The position numbers and the translations under genes were made by a program. 64,000 bases of DNA, from assembly GCF_017086405.1 (NCBI RefSeq), contig NZ_CP070973.1:1612001-1676000 (forward strand). The letters run 5' to 3'. Below the pieces are notes generated by a model, which saw only the letters and a program-made list of their open reading frames with translations, searched no databases and was not told the origin of the DNA. The stretch comes from Mycobacterium gordonae (lineage in GTDB: Bacteria; Actinomycetota; Actinomycetes; Mycobacteriales; Mycobacteriaceae). Each line of letters begins with the position of its first letter. The stretch's first letter is position 1. This document shows positions 32,767 to 41,775 of the stretch, piece after piece.

Positions 32767-34959
32767 ATGACGAATTTGGATTGGGCGGTCACCGAAGCCG
32801 AGCGTGCAGCGGCTATCAGGGCCAATCTGCGTGGTATCGCAGGAGAACTGGCGGCGTTGGGTTTTATCGACGCAGCTGAGGTCGGCCGCGGTGGATTTGG
32901 TACGGTATACCGTTGCCTTCAAACAACTTTGGAACGTGTAGTAGCCGTTAAGGTGCTGACGGTTGAGCACCCTGAGGATCAAGCGCGGTTCGTAAGAGAA
33001 CAGCAGGCGATGGCCAGCTTGACGTCCCATCCCAACATCGTGGCAGTCCTACAGGTGGGCCGTACTGCCTCCGGCTATCCCTTCCTGGTGATGCCGTTTT
33101 GCGCATCGGGGTCATGGCTGGACCGCATCGCTAGTGCAGGACCACTGGATATCTCCGAAGTGACCCGGGTAGGAGTCAAGATCGCCGGGGCGCTCCAATG
33201 TGCACACCAGGTAGGTATTGTTCACCGCGATATCAAACCGGCCAACGTGCTCTCGTCAGCGTACGGTGAACCGGCGCTCTCCGATTTTGGGATTGCCCGC
33301 ATCATCGGTGGGTTCATAACCGTCCCCGGAGTTTTTCACGGGTCACCAGCGTACTGCGCTCCGGAGATACTCCGTGGCGAACCGCCGAGCGCGGCCGCCG
33401 ACGTGTACGGGCTGGGCGCGAGTCTGTTTACCGGATTGACCGGTCGCCCGCCATTCCAGCGGCAACAGGGGGAGAATCTTGTTGACCAGTTCGCGCGGAT
33501 CTCTGAACTGCCACTGCCCGACCTCCGTGACACAGGGATCCCCGCCGACCTTGCCGCGCTTATCGCCGAGGCAATGGCCCGCAACCCCGGTTGCCGGCCT
33601 TCGGCACTAGAACTAGGCCGGCAGCTTCAGCAAATTCAAGCTTGTCATGAGCTGGCTGTCGACGCGATGGTCGTGCAGGATGCCACCGCCGTTGGCGGAT
33701 CACCTTCGCCCCGGCCTCGTTCACCTGGTTCGGCGTACGCGAGGGCACCGCAACTGGTGGGGCGCGACGACGAGCTCAAGCGGCTGCGCATGTTACTGAC
33801 GCCCGCCCGCTTGGTGACAATCACAGGCGCCGGCGGGATCGGCAAGACCGCCCTCGCGCTTCATGTCACGCAACAACTGCGTGCCGAGTATCCCGGTGGC
33901 ATTTGGATGGTCGAGTTGACCAACGCGCGCGACATGCGTGAGCTGGCTGGGCTCGTAGCTGCAACTCTGGGCTTGAGCACGGTACCGAGTCCACCGTCCA
34001 CCGAAAAGTTCATCGAGCGTCTGAACCAAGGACGAACGCTGCTGGTGTTGGATGACTGTGCACACCTCATTGATGACGTGGTAGGGCTGATCAATGCATT
34101 GTTGCCGCGTTGCCCACAGCTCAAAATCATGACCACGAGCCGTGAAATTCTTGCAGTCAACGAGGAAGCTTTGCTCGTTGTACCTCCCCTTGCTCTGCCC
34201 TATCCAGTCGAGCCCGTCAGCCCGCACGATTTGGGGACCTATGACGCGGTCGCGCTATTCGTTAGGTCCGCGCAGACCGCGGCACCGGCATTTGAACTCA
34301 CCCCGGATAATGCCGCCATGGTGGGCCGCATTTGCGCGAGACTCGACGGGTTGCCGTTGGCGATCGAGCTAGCCGGGGCGCAACTGGCTACCTTGTCCGT
34401 GGAGCAGCTCTTCAATGCACTGCGCGACAATCATGAAATATTCTTTGATGTTTTCCAAGACGGTGATTACCGACAATCGCTCGCCAAGTGCATCGGACGC
34501 AGCTACGACCTGTGCAGTGAGTCGGAGCGACAACTCTGGGCGCGACTATCGGTGTTCGCGCACAGCTTCGATCTGCTGTCAGCTCAGCATGTCAGCGGCG
34601 ACGACCTATCCGCCTCGGAATTCTTGGACCTGGTATGCGCCTTGGTGGACAAATCGATCTTGATCCGTACCGAGAACGAAGGATCCGTGCGTTTTCGCTT
34701 GTTGGAGGTTCTGCGCGACTACGGTCGCAGCCGTATCAGTGCGATGGAGCGCAGTCGGCAGAGCATTCGCCACGCGAACTGGTGCCTGCAGTTACTTCTT
34801 GACGCGGAAGCACATTGGTCCGGAACTCAGCGGGAACAGGCGTTGAACTGCGAACTTCCAAACATCCGCAGTGCCCTGGCATTCTGCCGGAACAGCGTTC
34901 CTGCGATGGCACAAGAGATGACTGTGTTGCTACGCAAGTTTGGTCTGGACCACGATTAG
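32767..34959 (+). CDS. PknK-like Ser/Thr kinase fused to STAND ATPase, short form
   Basis: 730 residues. Kinase domain about 30-300: GRGGFGTVY P-loop, Lys62 in VVAVK, HRDIKPAN with Asp155 and Lys157, and SDFG with Asp173, so all catalytic positions are present. An NB-ARC/AAA-like ATPase follows from about 325 with GAGGIGKTALA (Walker A), LLVLDDC (Walker B), TTSREIL and GLPLAIELAGAQL. A winged-helix-type region ends in RFRLLEVLRDYGRS. It stops at residue 730 just after ELPNIRSALAF, so it lacks the ~250-residue TPR-like C-terminus of the two related genes downstream. No remnant of that part was seen in the next 340 bases. Plus strand, convergent with the two duplicated copies. Related to mycobacterial PknK, which phosphorylates regulators; its own target is unknown. 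Confidence 0.88.
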   Translation: MTNLDWAVTEAERAAAIRANLRGIAGELAALGFIDAAEVGRGGFGTVYRCLQTTLERVVAVKVLTVEHPEDQARFVREQQAMASLTSHPNIVAVLQVGRTASGYPFLVMPFCASGSWLDRIASAGPLDISEVTRVGVKIAGALQCAHQVGIVHRDIKPANVLSSAYGEPALSDFGIARIIGGFITVPGVFHGSPAYCAPEILRGEPPSAAADVYGLGASLFTGLTGRPPFQRQQGENLVDQFARISELPLPDLRDTGIPADLAALIAEAMARNPGCRPSALELGRQLQQIQACHELAVDAMVVQDATAVGGSPSPRPRSPGSAYARAPQLVGRDDELKRLRMLLTPARLVTITGAGGIGKTALALHVTQQLRAEYPGGIWMVELTNARDMRELAGLVAATLGLSTVPSPPSTEKFIERLNQGRTLLVLDDCAHLIDDVVGLINALLPRCPQLKIMTTSREILAVNEEALLVVPPLALPYPVEPVSPHDLGTYDAVALFVRSAQTAAPAFELTPDNAAMVGRICARLDGLPLAIELAGAQLATLSVEQLFNALRDNHEIFFDVFQDGDYRQSLAKCIGRSYDLCSESERQLWARLSVFAHSFDLLSAQHVSGDDLSASEFLDLVCALVDKSILIRTENEGSVRFRLLEVLRDYGRSRISAMERSRQSIRHANWCLQLLLDAEAHWSGTQREQALNCELPNIRSALAFCRNSVPAMAQEMTVLLRKFGLDHD

Positions 34960-35303
34960 CAAAGATGCCGGCGCATGAGTCGGCCTGTCAGTCGATGATA
35001 GGGCAACGATCACCGCCCATTGAGTTCTAATGCCGAGCACTTCGCTCGACCGCCTGCCACCCAAATGGGGTGCACGTGACCAAGTGCGCATTCGGAGCCG
35101 GTTCACAATTCGCCCCGGTTTTCGTTTGCATGTGAAATACCGCCGAACAGTTACGTCCAGCGGCGTGTGAGGTCACCCCGACTGGCCGCAGACCCGAACC
35201 CCTGGGCCGGCACCGCGTATGACGAGTTGCAGGAGGAGTTGGAGTTAGTCTCTTCAGCCTGACCCGTAACATGATCCGCAGCGCCTGCTTGCTCTAGCCA
35301 GTT
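34960..35303. other. convergent intergenic region
   Basis: About 340 bases between two genes that end toward each other. No coding frame with family marks and no strong terminator hairpin was recognised. Confidence 0.4.
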
Positions 35304-38291
35304 TCACAGAGACACTGCCCGCCCCTCGTGTTTTCCGAGAGCCTCTGCCGCTCTTCCCAGAGCCAGGGCCACGGCTTCACGAAATGTAAGGGCGGCGCCC
35401 TCGGCCCATGCCGCCTCGAAAGCCTCCCGGTCGAGTGCGCGGCGGCACTGGCTATCACACAGGTCATGAGCGGCGACCTGGTCAGGGATGTCCATTAGCG
35501 GACTACCTATGGCTCGGCTCAGCGCATCGGATGCCGCCATTGTGCTGATTGCCCGGCGCCAGTCGTGACGCGCAGCCGCAATCCACGCTAACGACTCCAA
35601 GCACTGTGCCCCAACGAGAACATCGCCGACCAGATGCGACAGGCGCAAGCCCTCAATCAGGGCAACTTCGGCGTTGTTGGCGTCCCCGCGCAGCCAGTGG
35701 ACGACGCCCACCGCTGCCAGAGCCCGAGACTGATACATCGACTCTCCGCGCGACGTCGAAAACTCCACTGCCGTTTCGAAGTGGCTCATCGCATTGTCAA
35801 GGTCGCCGGTGATCTCATAGATCCAGCCCAGAGAGTACGTCGATGCCCACTGCACCTCAAAGTCTCTGGATTCGGCCAAAGCTCGCCGGAATCCCTCGAT
35901 TGCTCGTTCGATCTCACCTCTCCGCTCGGCGATGTAACTTCCGATGCAGTCGAATCTGGCACACAACTCGGCGTCGCCCAGCATCGCAAGGTGCTCGCGT
36001 GCTTCGTCGAAAGCGACGCATGCCGCGGCGATGTCATTGCGTAGAAAGTCGATCACCGCGATGTCGCCCAACGCGTTGGCACGCAGCGTGGTCGGTTCGT
36101 GTGGGGCGGCGGCTACGGCTAGTTGGAGCCAGTGGCGTGCTTCGCCGAGCATGCCGCTTTGGTGCCAGACCGGGCGCATGGCAGTCGCCATTTCCAGTGC
36201 GGCGTCAGGGTTGTGGTCGAGGGCGAAGTGCAGTGCTTCGCGGATGTTGGGCAGCTCCTGCAGCAACAACGCCGACCAGAACAACTGACCGTGGCCGAAC
36301 AGCCGACCACGGGATTGTTGTAGTAGTCGGCGGTACCAGTCGGCGTGGCGGGCGCGCAGCCGGTGGCGTTCGTTGTCGGTGATCTGGGTGTTTGCGTAGT
36401 CACGCAGTGTCTCTAGCAGCCGGAAACGCACGTGGTCGCCGTCCTGGAAGCGAATGAGGACGGACTTGTTTACCAAGTTGTCCACGAGATCGAGGACGCC
36501 GCCATCGTCGGCTAGGTCGTGGGCGAGATGACACGCGGCGGCTAGGTCGAAGCTGCCGGCGAATACTGCGAGCGCGGTCCACAGGTGTTGTTCGGTGGTG
36601 GTGCACAGGTGGTAGCTGGTGTCGATGCAGGCGGCTAGGCTTTTGTGGCGGGCCGGAGCGCGGCGTTGGCCTTTGGTGAGCAAGCTGTAGCGGTCGGTGA
36701 GTCCGTCGGCGATTTGTTGGGCTGACATGGCCCGCAGGCGGGCGGCGGCCAGTTCGATGGCCAGCGGCAGGCCCTCTACGCGGGCGCAGATGTGGGCGAC
36801 GGCGGCTACGTTGTGGCTGGTCAGTCTGAAGTTGGGGACTGCCCCGCGGGCACGGTGCAAAAACAGTTCCGCCGCGGGGAAGGTCACCAGGGTGTCGGGG
36901 TCGGGGTGGGTGTCGGTGTCGGGCGCGGCCAGGGGTGAGACCGTCAGCACCGTTTCGTCGGCGATGCCCAAGATTCCGCGGCTGGTGGCTAGCACCTGCA
37001 TCTGTGGGCACAGGCGCAGCATTGTATCTACGAATTTGGCCACCTCGTCGATGAGGTGTTCGCAGTTGTCGAGCACCAGCAGCGCGTGGCGTTGCCCTAG
37101 ATGTGCCATGACCACCTCGGTCAGTGTTCGGCCGGGTTGATCGCGCACGCCCAGCACGGCGGCTACCGTTTCGCTCAGCAGTGCGCCGTCGCGCAACTCG
37201 GCCAGCTCGACGAGCCAGACCCCGTCGGGGTACTCGGAGCGAAGGCGGGTGGCGGCGTGCACCGCCAGGGTGGTCTTGCCGACCCCGCCGACACCGGTCA
37301 AGGTGAGTAGCGGCGCACTGGCCAGCTGGGTGCCAATTTCGGTGACCTCGGCGTCGCGGCCGACCACCTCGCCGGGAAGCACCGGCAGGTGACCCGCGGT
37401 GGAGTTCGTGGCAGTGCCCGCCACTGCGTGGCCAGTGGAGTCGTGTAGTCGGACGCGGCGCAGCTGTTCGCTGAGTTTTGCCGCTGAGGGTCGTTGTGCG
37501 GGATCGAGGGACATCGCAGCAGCCACGATGGAGGCCACCTCGGCGGGGATGCCGCGGGCATCCAGATCGAGATCGGGTACTGAGTCCTCGGTCGTCCGTA
37601 CGAATTGGGCCACTACTTGCTCACCGTGGTGGCGTTCGAAAGCGGCGTGACCAGTCAGCGCGGCAAACAGTGTGGCGCCCAACCCGTAGACGTCGGAGGC
37701 ATCGCACGGGGGGACACCGTCGAGCAATTCCGGGGCAGTGAAGGCCGGCGTGCCGACCAGCATCTGCCCGGCCGTTTCGAATCCCCGGCTGACACCGGCG
37801 ACGCCGAAATCGGTCAGCGCCGGTTCACCGTAATCGGTGAACAAGATGTTGGCCGGGCTCACATCACGATGCACTACTCCCAACCGATGCGCCGCGGCCA
37901 ACGCGTCGGCGATCTTGGCGCCGATCCCCAATGCCTCATCACGATCGAGCGCTCCGTGCTCGGCGATGCGCTGCTGCAACGATCCCCGGCCACACAGCGG
38001 CATCACCAAAAACGGGCATCCGCTGGCGGTCTGACCCGCTTGCAACACCGCCACGATGTGCGGATGCCCGGTCACCCGGCCCATCGCCTGCTGCTCGCGC
38101 ACAAAACGGGCTCGATCCTGTTCGGAAAGCCCCGCTAAGACCTTGACCGCCACCGGCCGACCCAGATCCGACTGCACGCAGCGATACACCACCCCTGACC
38201 CACCCCGGCCAATCTCTAGCGCGTCAACGAAACCCGCTGCCGCCAAGTCCGCCACCGCATCAGCAAAATCCACCGGACCCTCGCCAACCAT
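35304..38291 (-). CDS. PknK-like kinase/STAND ATPase with TPR-like C-terminus, duplicate A
   Basis: 995 residues. Kinase domain 20-280: GRGGSGVVY, Lys50 (PVAVK), HRDVSPAN with Asp143 but Ser145 where Ser/Thr kinases have Lys, and DFG at 161-163. ATPase domain from about 335: GVGGVGKTTLA, LLVLDNCEHL, ATSRGIL and GLPLAIELAAARL. A winged-helix-like segment (RFRLLETLRDYA) is followed from about 700 by helical repeats of TPR type, covering tetratricopeptide-like units through residue 960. The first ~585 residues are identical to duplicate B except one Thr/Met difference (QFVRT/QFVRM). The C-terminal third is a mosaic of identical and diverged segments, so the sensory repeats differ. Such proteins combine kinase output with ATP-driven assembly. 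Confidence 0.9.
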   Translation of the reverse strand: MVGEGPVDFADAVADLAAAGFVDALEIGRGGSGVVYRCVQSDLGRPVAVKVLAGLSEQDRARFVREQQAMGRVTGHPHIVAVLQAGQTASGCPFLVMPLCGRGSLQQRIAEHGALDRDEALGIGAKIADALAAAHRLGVVHRDVSPANILFTDYGEPALTDFGVAGVSRGFETAGQMLVGTPAFTAPELLDGVPPCDASDVYGLGATLFAALTGHAAFERHHGEQVVAQFVRTTEDSVPDLDLDARGIPAEVASIVAAAMSLDPAQRPSAAKLSEQLRRVRLHDSTGHAVAGTATNSTAGHLPVLPGEVVGRDAEVTEIGTQLASAPLLTLTGVGGVGKTTLAVHAATRLRSEYPDGVWLVELAELRDGALLSETVAAVLGVRDQPGRTLTEVVMAHLGQRHALLVLDNCEHLIDEVAKFVDTMLRLCPQMQVLATSRGILGIADETVLTVSPLAAPDTDTHPDPDTLVTFPAAELFLHRARGAVPNFRLTSHNVAAVAHICARVEGLPLAIELAAARLRAMSAQQIADGLTDRYSLLTKGQRRAPARHKSLAACIDTSYHLCTTTEQHLWTALAVFAGSFDLAAACHLAHDLADDGGVLDLVDNLVNKSVLIRFQDGDHVRFRLLETLRDYANTQITDNERHRLRARHADWYRRLLQQSRGRLFGHGQLFWSALLLQELPNIREALHFALDHNPDAALEMATAMRPVWHQSGMLGEARHWLQLAVAAAPHEPTTLRANALGDIAVIDFLRNDIAAACVAFDEAREHLAMLGDAELCARFDCIGSYIAERRGEIERAIEGFRRALAESRDFEVQWASTYSLGWIYEITGDLDNAMSHFETAVEFSTSRGESMYQSRALAAVGVVHWLRGDANNAEVALIEGLRLSHLVGDVLVGAQCLESLAWIAAARHDWRRAISTMAASDALSRAIGSPLMDIPDQVAAHDLCDSQCRRALDREAFEAAWAEGAALTFREAVALALGRAAEALGKHEGRAVSL

Positions 38292-38413
38292 CCTTCGAGC
38301 CCCTTACGTCGAGGTCAATATAATAGGAACCGCCCCTCACAAGGGGGTCGTTGCCCGAACCCCGGCTCCCGAACTGGCCTTGTAACCGGCAACCCCACAG
38401 AGCTACTGGCTGG
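36534..38413. repeat. direct repeat A (kinase 5' half plus promoter)
   Basis: 1880 bases matching 39896-41775 at a constant offset of 3362, with about three substitutions found by eye (for example the C/T in the codon for Thr/Met and CGCCCC/CACCCC upstream). The right end includes 11 bases that in copy B are the last codons of the EmbR-like gene. The duplicated unit therefore began inside that gene. Confidence 0.92.
38320..38346 (-). promoter_or_regulatory. candidate promoter and inverted repeat upstream of duplicate A
   Basis: Reading the minus strand, a TATTAT -10-like hexamer (38325-38320) lies about 28 bases before the ATG. CCCCT-CACA-AGGGG (38333-38346) forms an inverted repeat over the spacer/-35 position, where no -35 consensus is visible. 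This layout suits an activator- or repressor-controlled promoter. Confidence 0.4.
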
Positions 38414-38686
38414 GGTAGGCCGACCCACAAAGCCGCCACCCCCCGGATCCACACCACCCATCCGCAGAACCCTCATCTCAGTGTCGATGGAGTTGGGCCG
38501 CCACACCCGTGCGCAGGACGACCAACGCCCGGCCCACGAACGCCTCAGCAGACCCGACGGGGGACCCGGGCCAGGCATATGCACCGAGCCTGCCGAGTCC
38601 AGCAGCCGAAGTGGTGTGCGTATGGTGCCTAACGGAATTGTGTGCAAAGTTCGAGGATCCCCAGCGTCTGCTCAATCGAGCAAGTT
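38414..38686. other. spacer between the two duplicated kinase genes
   Basis: 273 bases that separate the repeat A upstream boundary from the stop of duplicate B. No gene was recognised. Composition differs from the repeat itself. Confidence 0.4.
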
Positions 38687-41653
38687 TCACGCCAGCGCGG
38701 CCCGCTCCTCGTACTTGTCCAGCGCCAGGGCGACGGCTCCGTCGAAGGTCAGTGCGGCGCCTTCGGTCCACGCGGCCTCGAAACCTTCATTTCCGAGCGC
38801 CTCGCGAGCCATCTGTTGGCACGCTTCATGGCAAGCAATCAGGCCGGGCACGTACAGTAGCGCGATTCCCATCGCGCGGCTCAATGCATCGGCCGCTGCC
38901 AACAAGATCGCGGCTTGACGCCAATCGTGACAAAATGCCGCCACCCACGCCAATGTCTCCAGGCACTGTGCGCCGTTGAACGGATCACCGACGAACTGCG
39001 ACAAGCGCAGCCCTTCGACGAGGGCAGTTACCGCGCGCTCAGGCTGCCCGCGCAGGTACTGTCCCATGCCGACCGACACCAGCGCCCGGGACCGATAGAT
39101 CGACTCCCCGTGCGATTTCGAGAATTCGATGGCAGCTTCGAAGCTACTCACCGCTTCGTCAAGGTCGCCCGCGGCCGCCAAAACCCAGCCGAGGTAGTAC
39201 AGCGACGCCCATCGCACCTCAGGCTCGACGACACCGGCGACAGCTCGCCGGATGCATGACGCTGCTCGCTTAACGTCGCCCTCTTGCACGGCAAGGTAGC
39301 CCTCCATGCAATCGATAGTGGCGCTGAGTTCCGCGTCGTACTCCACCGCGAGGCGATCACGGGCCTCGGCCACTCGCGCGCTGGCCGCCGGCAGGTCGCC
39401 CTGTGCGAATTCGACGAACGCCAGGTCGCCTAGAGCATGGACGCGAAGTGGGCTGGGCTGACGTTTCGTCGCGGCTACGGCTAGTTCGAGCCAGCGGCGT
39501 GCTTCGCCGAGCATCCCGTTGTTCAACCAGACCGAACGCATGGCTATGGCCATTTCCAGTGCGGCGTCAGGGTTGTGGTCGAGGGCGAAGTGCAGTGCTT
39601 CGCGAATGTTGGGCAGCTCCCGCATCAGCCGATCCGACCAGAACAACTGACCGTGGCCGAACCATTGCACACGGGATTGTTGTAGTAGTCGGTGGTACCA
39701 GTCGGCGTGGCGGGCGCGCAGCCGGTGGCGTTCGTTGTCGGTGATTTGGGTGTTTGCGTAGTCACGCAGTGTCTCTAGCAGCCGGAAACGCACGTGGTGG
39801 CCCTGCTGGACGCGCATCAGGATCGACTTATTCACCAATGCATTCGCGACCGCGCGAAGGCCGTCGATCCCTAGTTGTTCGACTTCCAGATGGTCCGCGG
39901 CGGCTAGGTCGAAGCTGCCGGCGAATACTGCGAGCGCGGTCCATAGGTGTTGTTCGGTGGTGGTGCACAGGTGGTAGCTGGTGTCGATGCAGGCGGCTAG
40001 GCTTTTGTGGCGGGCCGGAGCGCGGCGTTGGCCTTTGGTGAGCAAGCTGTAGCGGTCGGTGAGTCCGTCGGCGATTTGTTGGGCTGACATGGCCCGCAGG
40101 CGGGCGGCGGCCAGTTCGATGGCCAGCGGCAGGCCCTCTACGCGGGCGCAGATGTGGGCGACGGCGGCTACGTTGTGGCTGGTCAGTCTGAAGTTGGGGA
40201 CTGCCCCGCGGGCACGGTGCAAAAACAGTTCCGCCGCGGGGAAGGTCACCAGGGTGTCGGGGTCGGGGTGGGTGTCGGTGTCGGGCGCGGCCAGGGGTGA
40301 GACCGTCAGCACCGTTTCGTCGGCGATGCCCAAGATTCCGCGGCTGGTGGCTAGCACCTGCATCTGTGGGCACAGGCGCAGCATTGTATCTACGAATTTG
40401 GCCACCTCGTCGATGAGGTGTTCGCAGTTGTCGAGCACCAGCAGCGCGTGGCGTTGCCCTAGATGTGCCATGACCACCTCGGTCAGTGTTCGGCCGGGTT
40501 GATCGCGCACGCCCAGCACGGCGGCTACCGTTTCGCTCAGCAGTGCGCCGTCGCGCAACTCGGCCAGCTCGACGAGCCAGACCCCGTCGGGGTACTCGGA
40601 GCGAAGGCGGGTGGCGGCGTGCACCGCCAGGGTGGTCTTGCCGACCCCGCCGACACCGGTCAAGGTGAGTAGCGGCGCACTGGCCAGCTGGGTGCCAATT
40701 TCGGTGACCTCGGCGTCGCGGCCGACCACCTCGCCGGGAAGCACCGGCAGGTGACCCGCGGTGGAGTTCGTGGCAGTGCCCGCCACTGCGTGGCCAGTGG
40801 AGTCGTGTAGTCGGACGCGGCGCAGCTGTTCGCTGAGTTTTGCCGCTGAGGGTCGTTGTGCGGGATCGAGGGACATCGCAGCAGCCACGATGGAGGCCAC
40901 CTCGGCGGGGATGCCGCGGGCATCCAGATCGAGATCGGGTACTGAGTCCTCGGTCATCCGTACGAATTGGGCCACTACTTGCTCACCGTGGTGGCGTTCG
41001 AAAGCGGCGTGACCAGTCAGCGCGGCAAACAGTGTGGCGCCCAACCCGTAGACGTCGGAGGCATCGCACGGGGGGACACCGTCGAGCAATTCCGGGGCAG
41101 TGAAGGCCGGCGTGCCGACCAGCATCTGCCCGGCCGTTTCGAATCCCCGGCTGACACCGGCGACGCCGAAATCGGTCAGCGCCGGTTCACCGTAATCGGT
41201 GAACAAGATGTTGGCCGGGCTCACATCACGATGCACTACTCCCAACCGATGCGCCGCGGCCAACGCGTCGGCGATCTTGGCGCCGATCCCCAATGCCTCA
41301 TCACGATCGAGCGCTCCGTGCTCGGCGATGCGCTGCTGCAACGATCCCCGGCCACACAGCGGCATCACCAAAAACGGGCATCCGCTGGCGGTCTGACCCG
41401 CTTGCAACACCGCCACGATGTGCGGATGCCCGGTCACCCGGCCCATCGCCTGCTGCTCGCGCACAAAACGGGCTCGATCCTGTTCGGAAAGCCCCGCTAA
41501 GACCTTGACCGCCACCGGCCGACCCAGATCCGACTGCACGCAGCGATACACCACCCCTGACCCACCCCGGCCAATCTCTAGCGCGTCAACGAAACCCGCT
41601 GCCGCCAAGTCCGCCACCGCATCAGCAAAATCCACCGGACCCTCGCCAACCAT
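38687..41653 (-). CDS. PknK-like kinase/STAND ATPase with TPR-like C-terminus, duplicate B
   Basis: 988 residues, same plan as duplicate A: kinase (Lys50, Asp143, Ser145 in place of the catalytic-loop Lys, DFG 161-163), STAND ATPase, winged-helix-like segment and TPR-like repeats. It differs from A from about residue 585 on (DHLEVEQLGIDGL versus CHLAHDLADDGGV), with identical stretches returning, for example RFRLLETLRDYANTQITD. It starts 111 bases after the stop of the EmbR-like gene on the same strand, so this is the ancestral arrangement and duplicate A is the derived copy. The kinase may phosphorylate the FHA-containing EmbR-like protein, as PknH does for EmbR in M. tuberculosis; that is inference by analogy. 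Confidence 0.9.
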   Translation of the reverse strand: MVGEGPVDFADAVADLAAAGFVDALEIGRGGSGVVYRCVQSDLGRPVAVKVLAGLSEQDRARFVREQQAMGRVTGHPHIVAVLQAGQTASGCPFLVMPLCGRGSLQQRIAEHGALDRDEALGIGAKIADALAAAHRLGVVHRDVSPANILFTDYGEPALTDFGVAGVSRGFETAGQMLVGTPAFTAPELLDGVPPCDASDVYGLGATLFAALTGHAAFERHHGEQVVAQFVRMTEDSVPDLDLDARGIPAEVASIVAAAMSLDPAQRPSAAKLSEQLRRVRLHDSTGHAVAGTATNSTAGHLPVLPGEVVGRDAEVTEIGTQLASAPLLTLTGVGGVGKTTLAVHAATRLRSEYPDGVWLVELAELRDGALLSETVAAVLGVRDQPGRTLTEVVMAHLGQRHALLVLDNCEHLIDEVAKFVDTMLRLCPQMQVLATSRGILGIADETVLTVSPLAAPDTDTHPDPDTLVTFPAAELFLHRARGAVPNFRLTSHNVAAVAHICARVEGLPLAIELAAARLRAMSAQQIADGLTDRYSLLTKGQRRAPARHKSLAACIDTSYHLCTTTEQHLWTALAVFAGSFDLAAADHLEVEQLGIDGLRAVANALVNKSILMRVQQGHHVRFRLLETLRDYANTQITDNERHRLRARHADWYHRLLQQSRVQWFGHGQLFWSDRLMRELPNIREALHFALDHNPDAALEMAIAMRSVWLNNGMLGEARRWLELAVAATKRQPSPLRVHALGDLAFVEFAQGDLPAASARVAEARDRLAVEYDAELSATIDCMEGYLAVQEGDVKRAASCIRRAVAGVVEPEVRWASLYYLGWVLAAAGDLDEAVSSFEAAIEFSKSHGESIYRSRALVSVGMGQYLRGQPERAVTALVEGLRLSQFVGDPFNGAQCLETLAWVAAFCHDWRQAAILLAAADALSRAMGIALLYVPGLIACHEACQQMAREALGNEGFEAAWTEGAALTFDGAVALALDKYEERAALA

Positions 41654-41775
41654 CCTTCGAGCCCCTTACGTCGAGGTCAATATAATAGGAACCACCCCTC
41701 ACAAGGGGGTCGTTGCCCGAACCCCGGCTCCCGAACTGGCCTTGTAACCGGCAACCCCACAGAGCTACTGGCTGG
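39896..41775. repeat. direct repeat B (kinase 5' half, promoter, end of EmbR-like gene)
   Basis: Partner of 36534-38413. It covers the kinase and most of the ATPase domain, the 111-base upstream region and the final 11 bases of the EmbR-like gene. Confidence 0.92.
41682..41708 (-). promoter_or_regulatory. candidate promoter and inverted repeat upstream of duplicate B
   Basis: Same TATTAT hexamer and CCCCT-CACA-AGGGG inverted repeat (41695-41708) as in front of duplicate A. A single base differs just beside the left arm. Confidence 0.4.
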
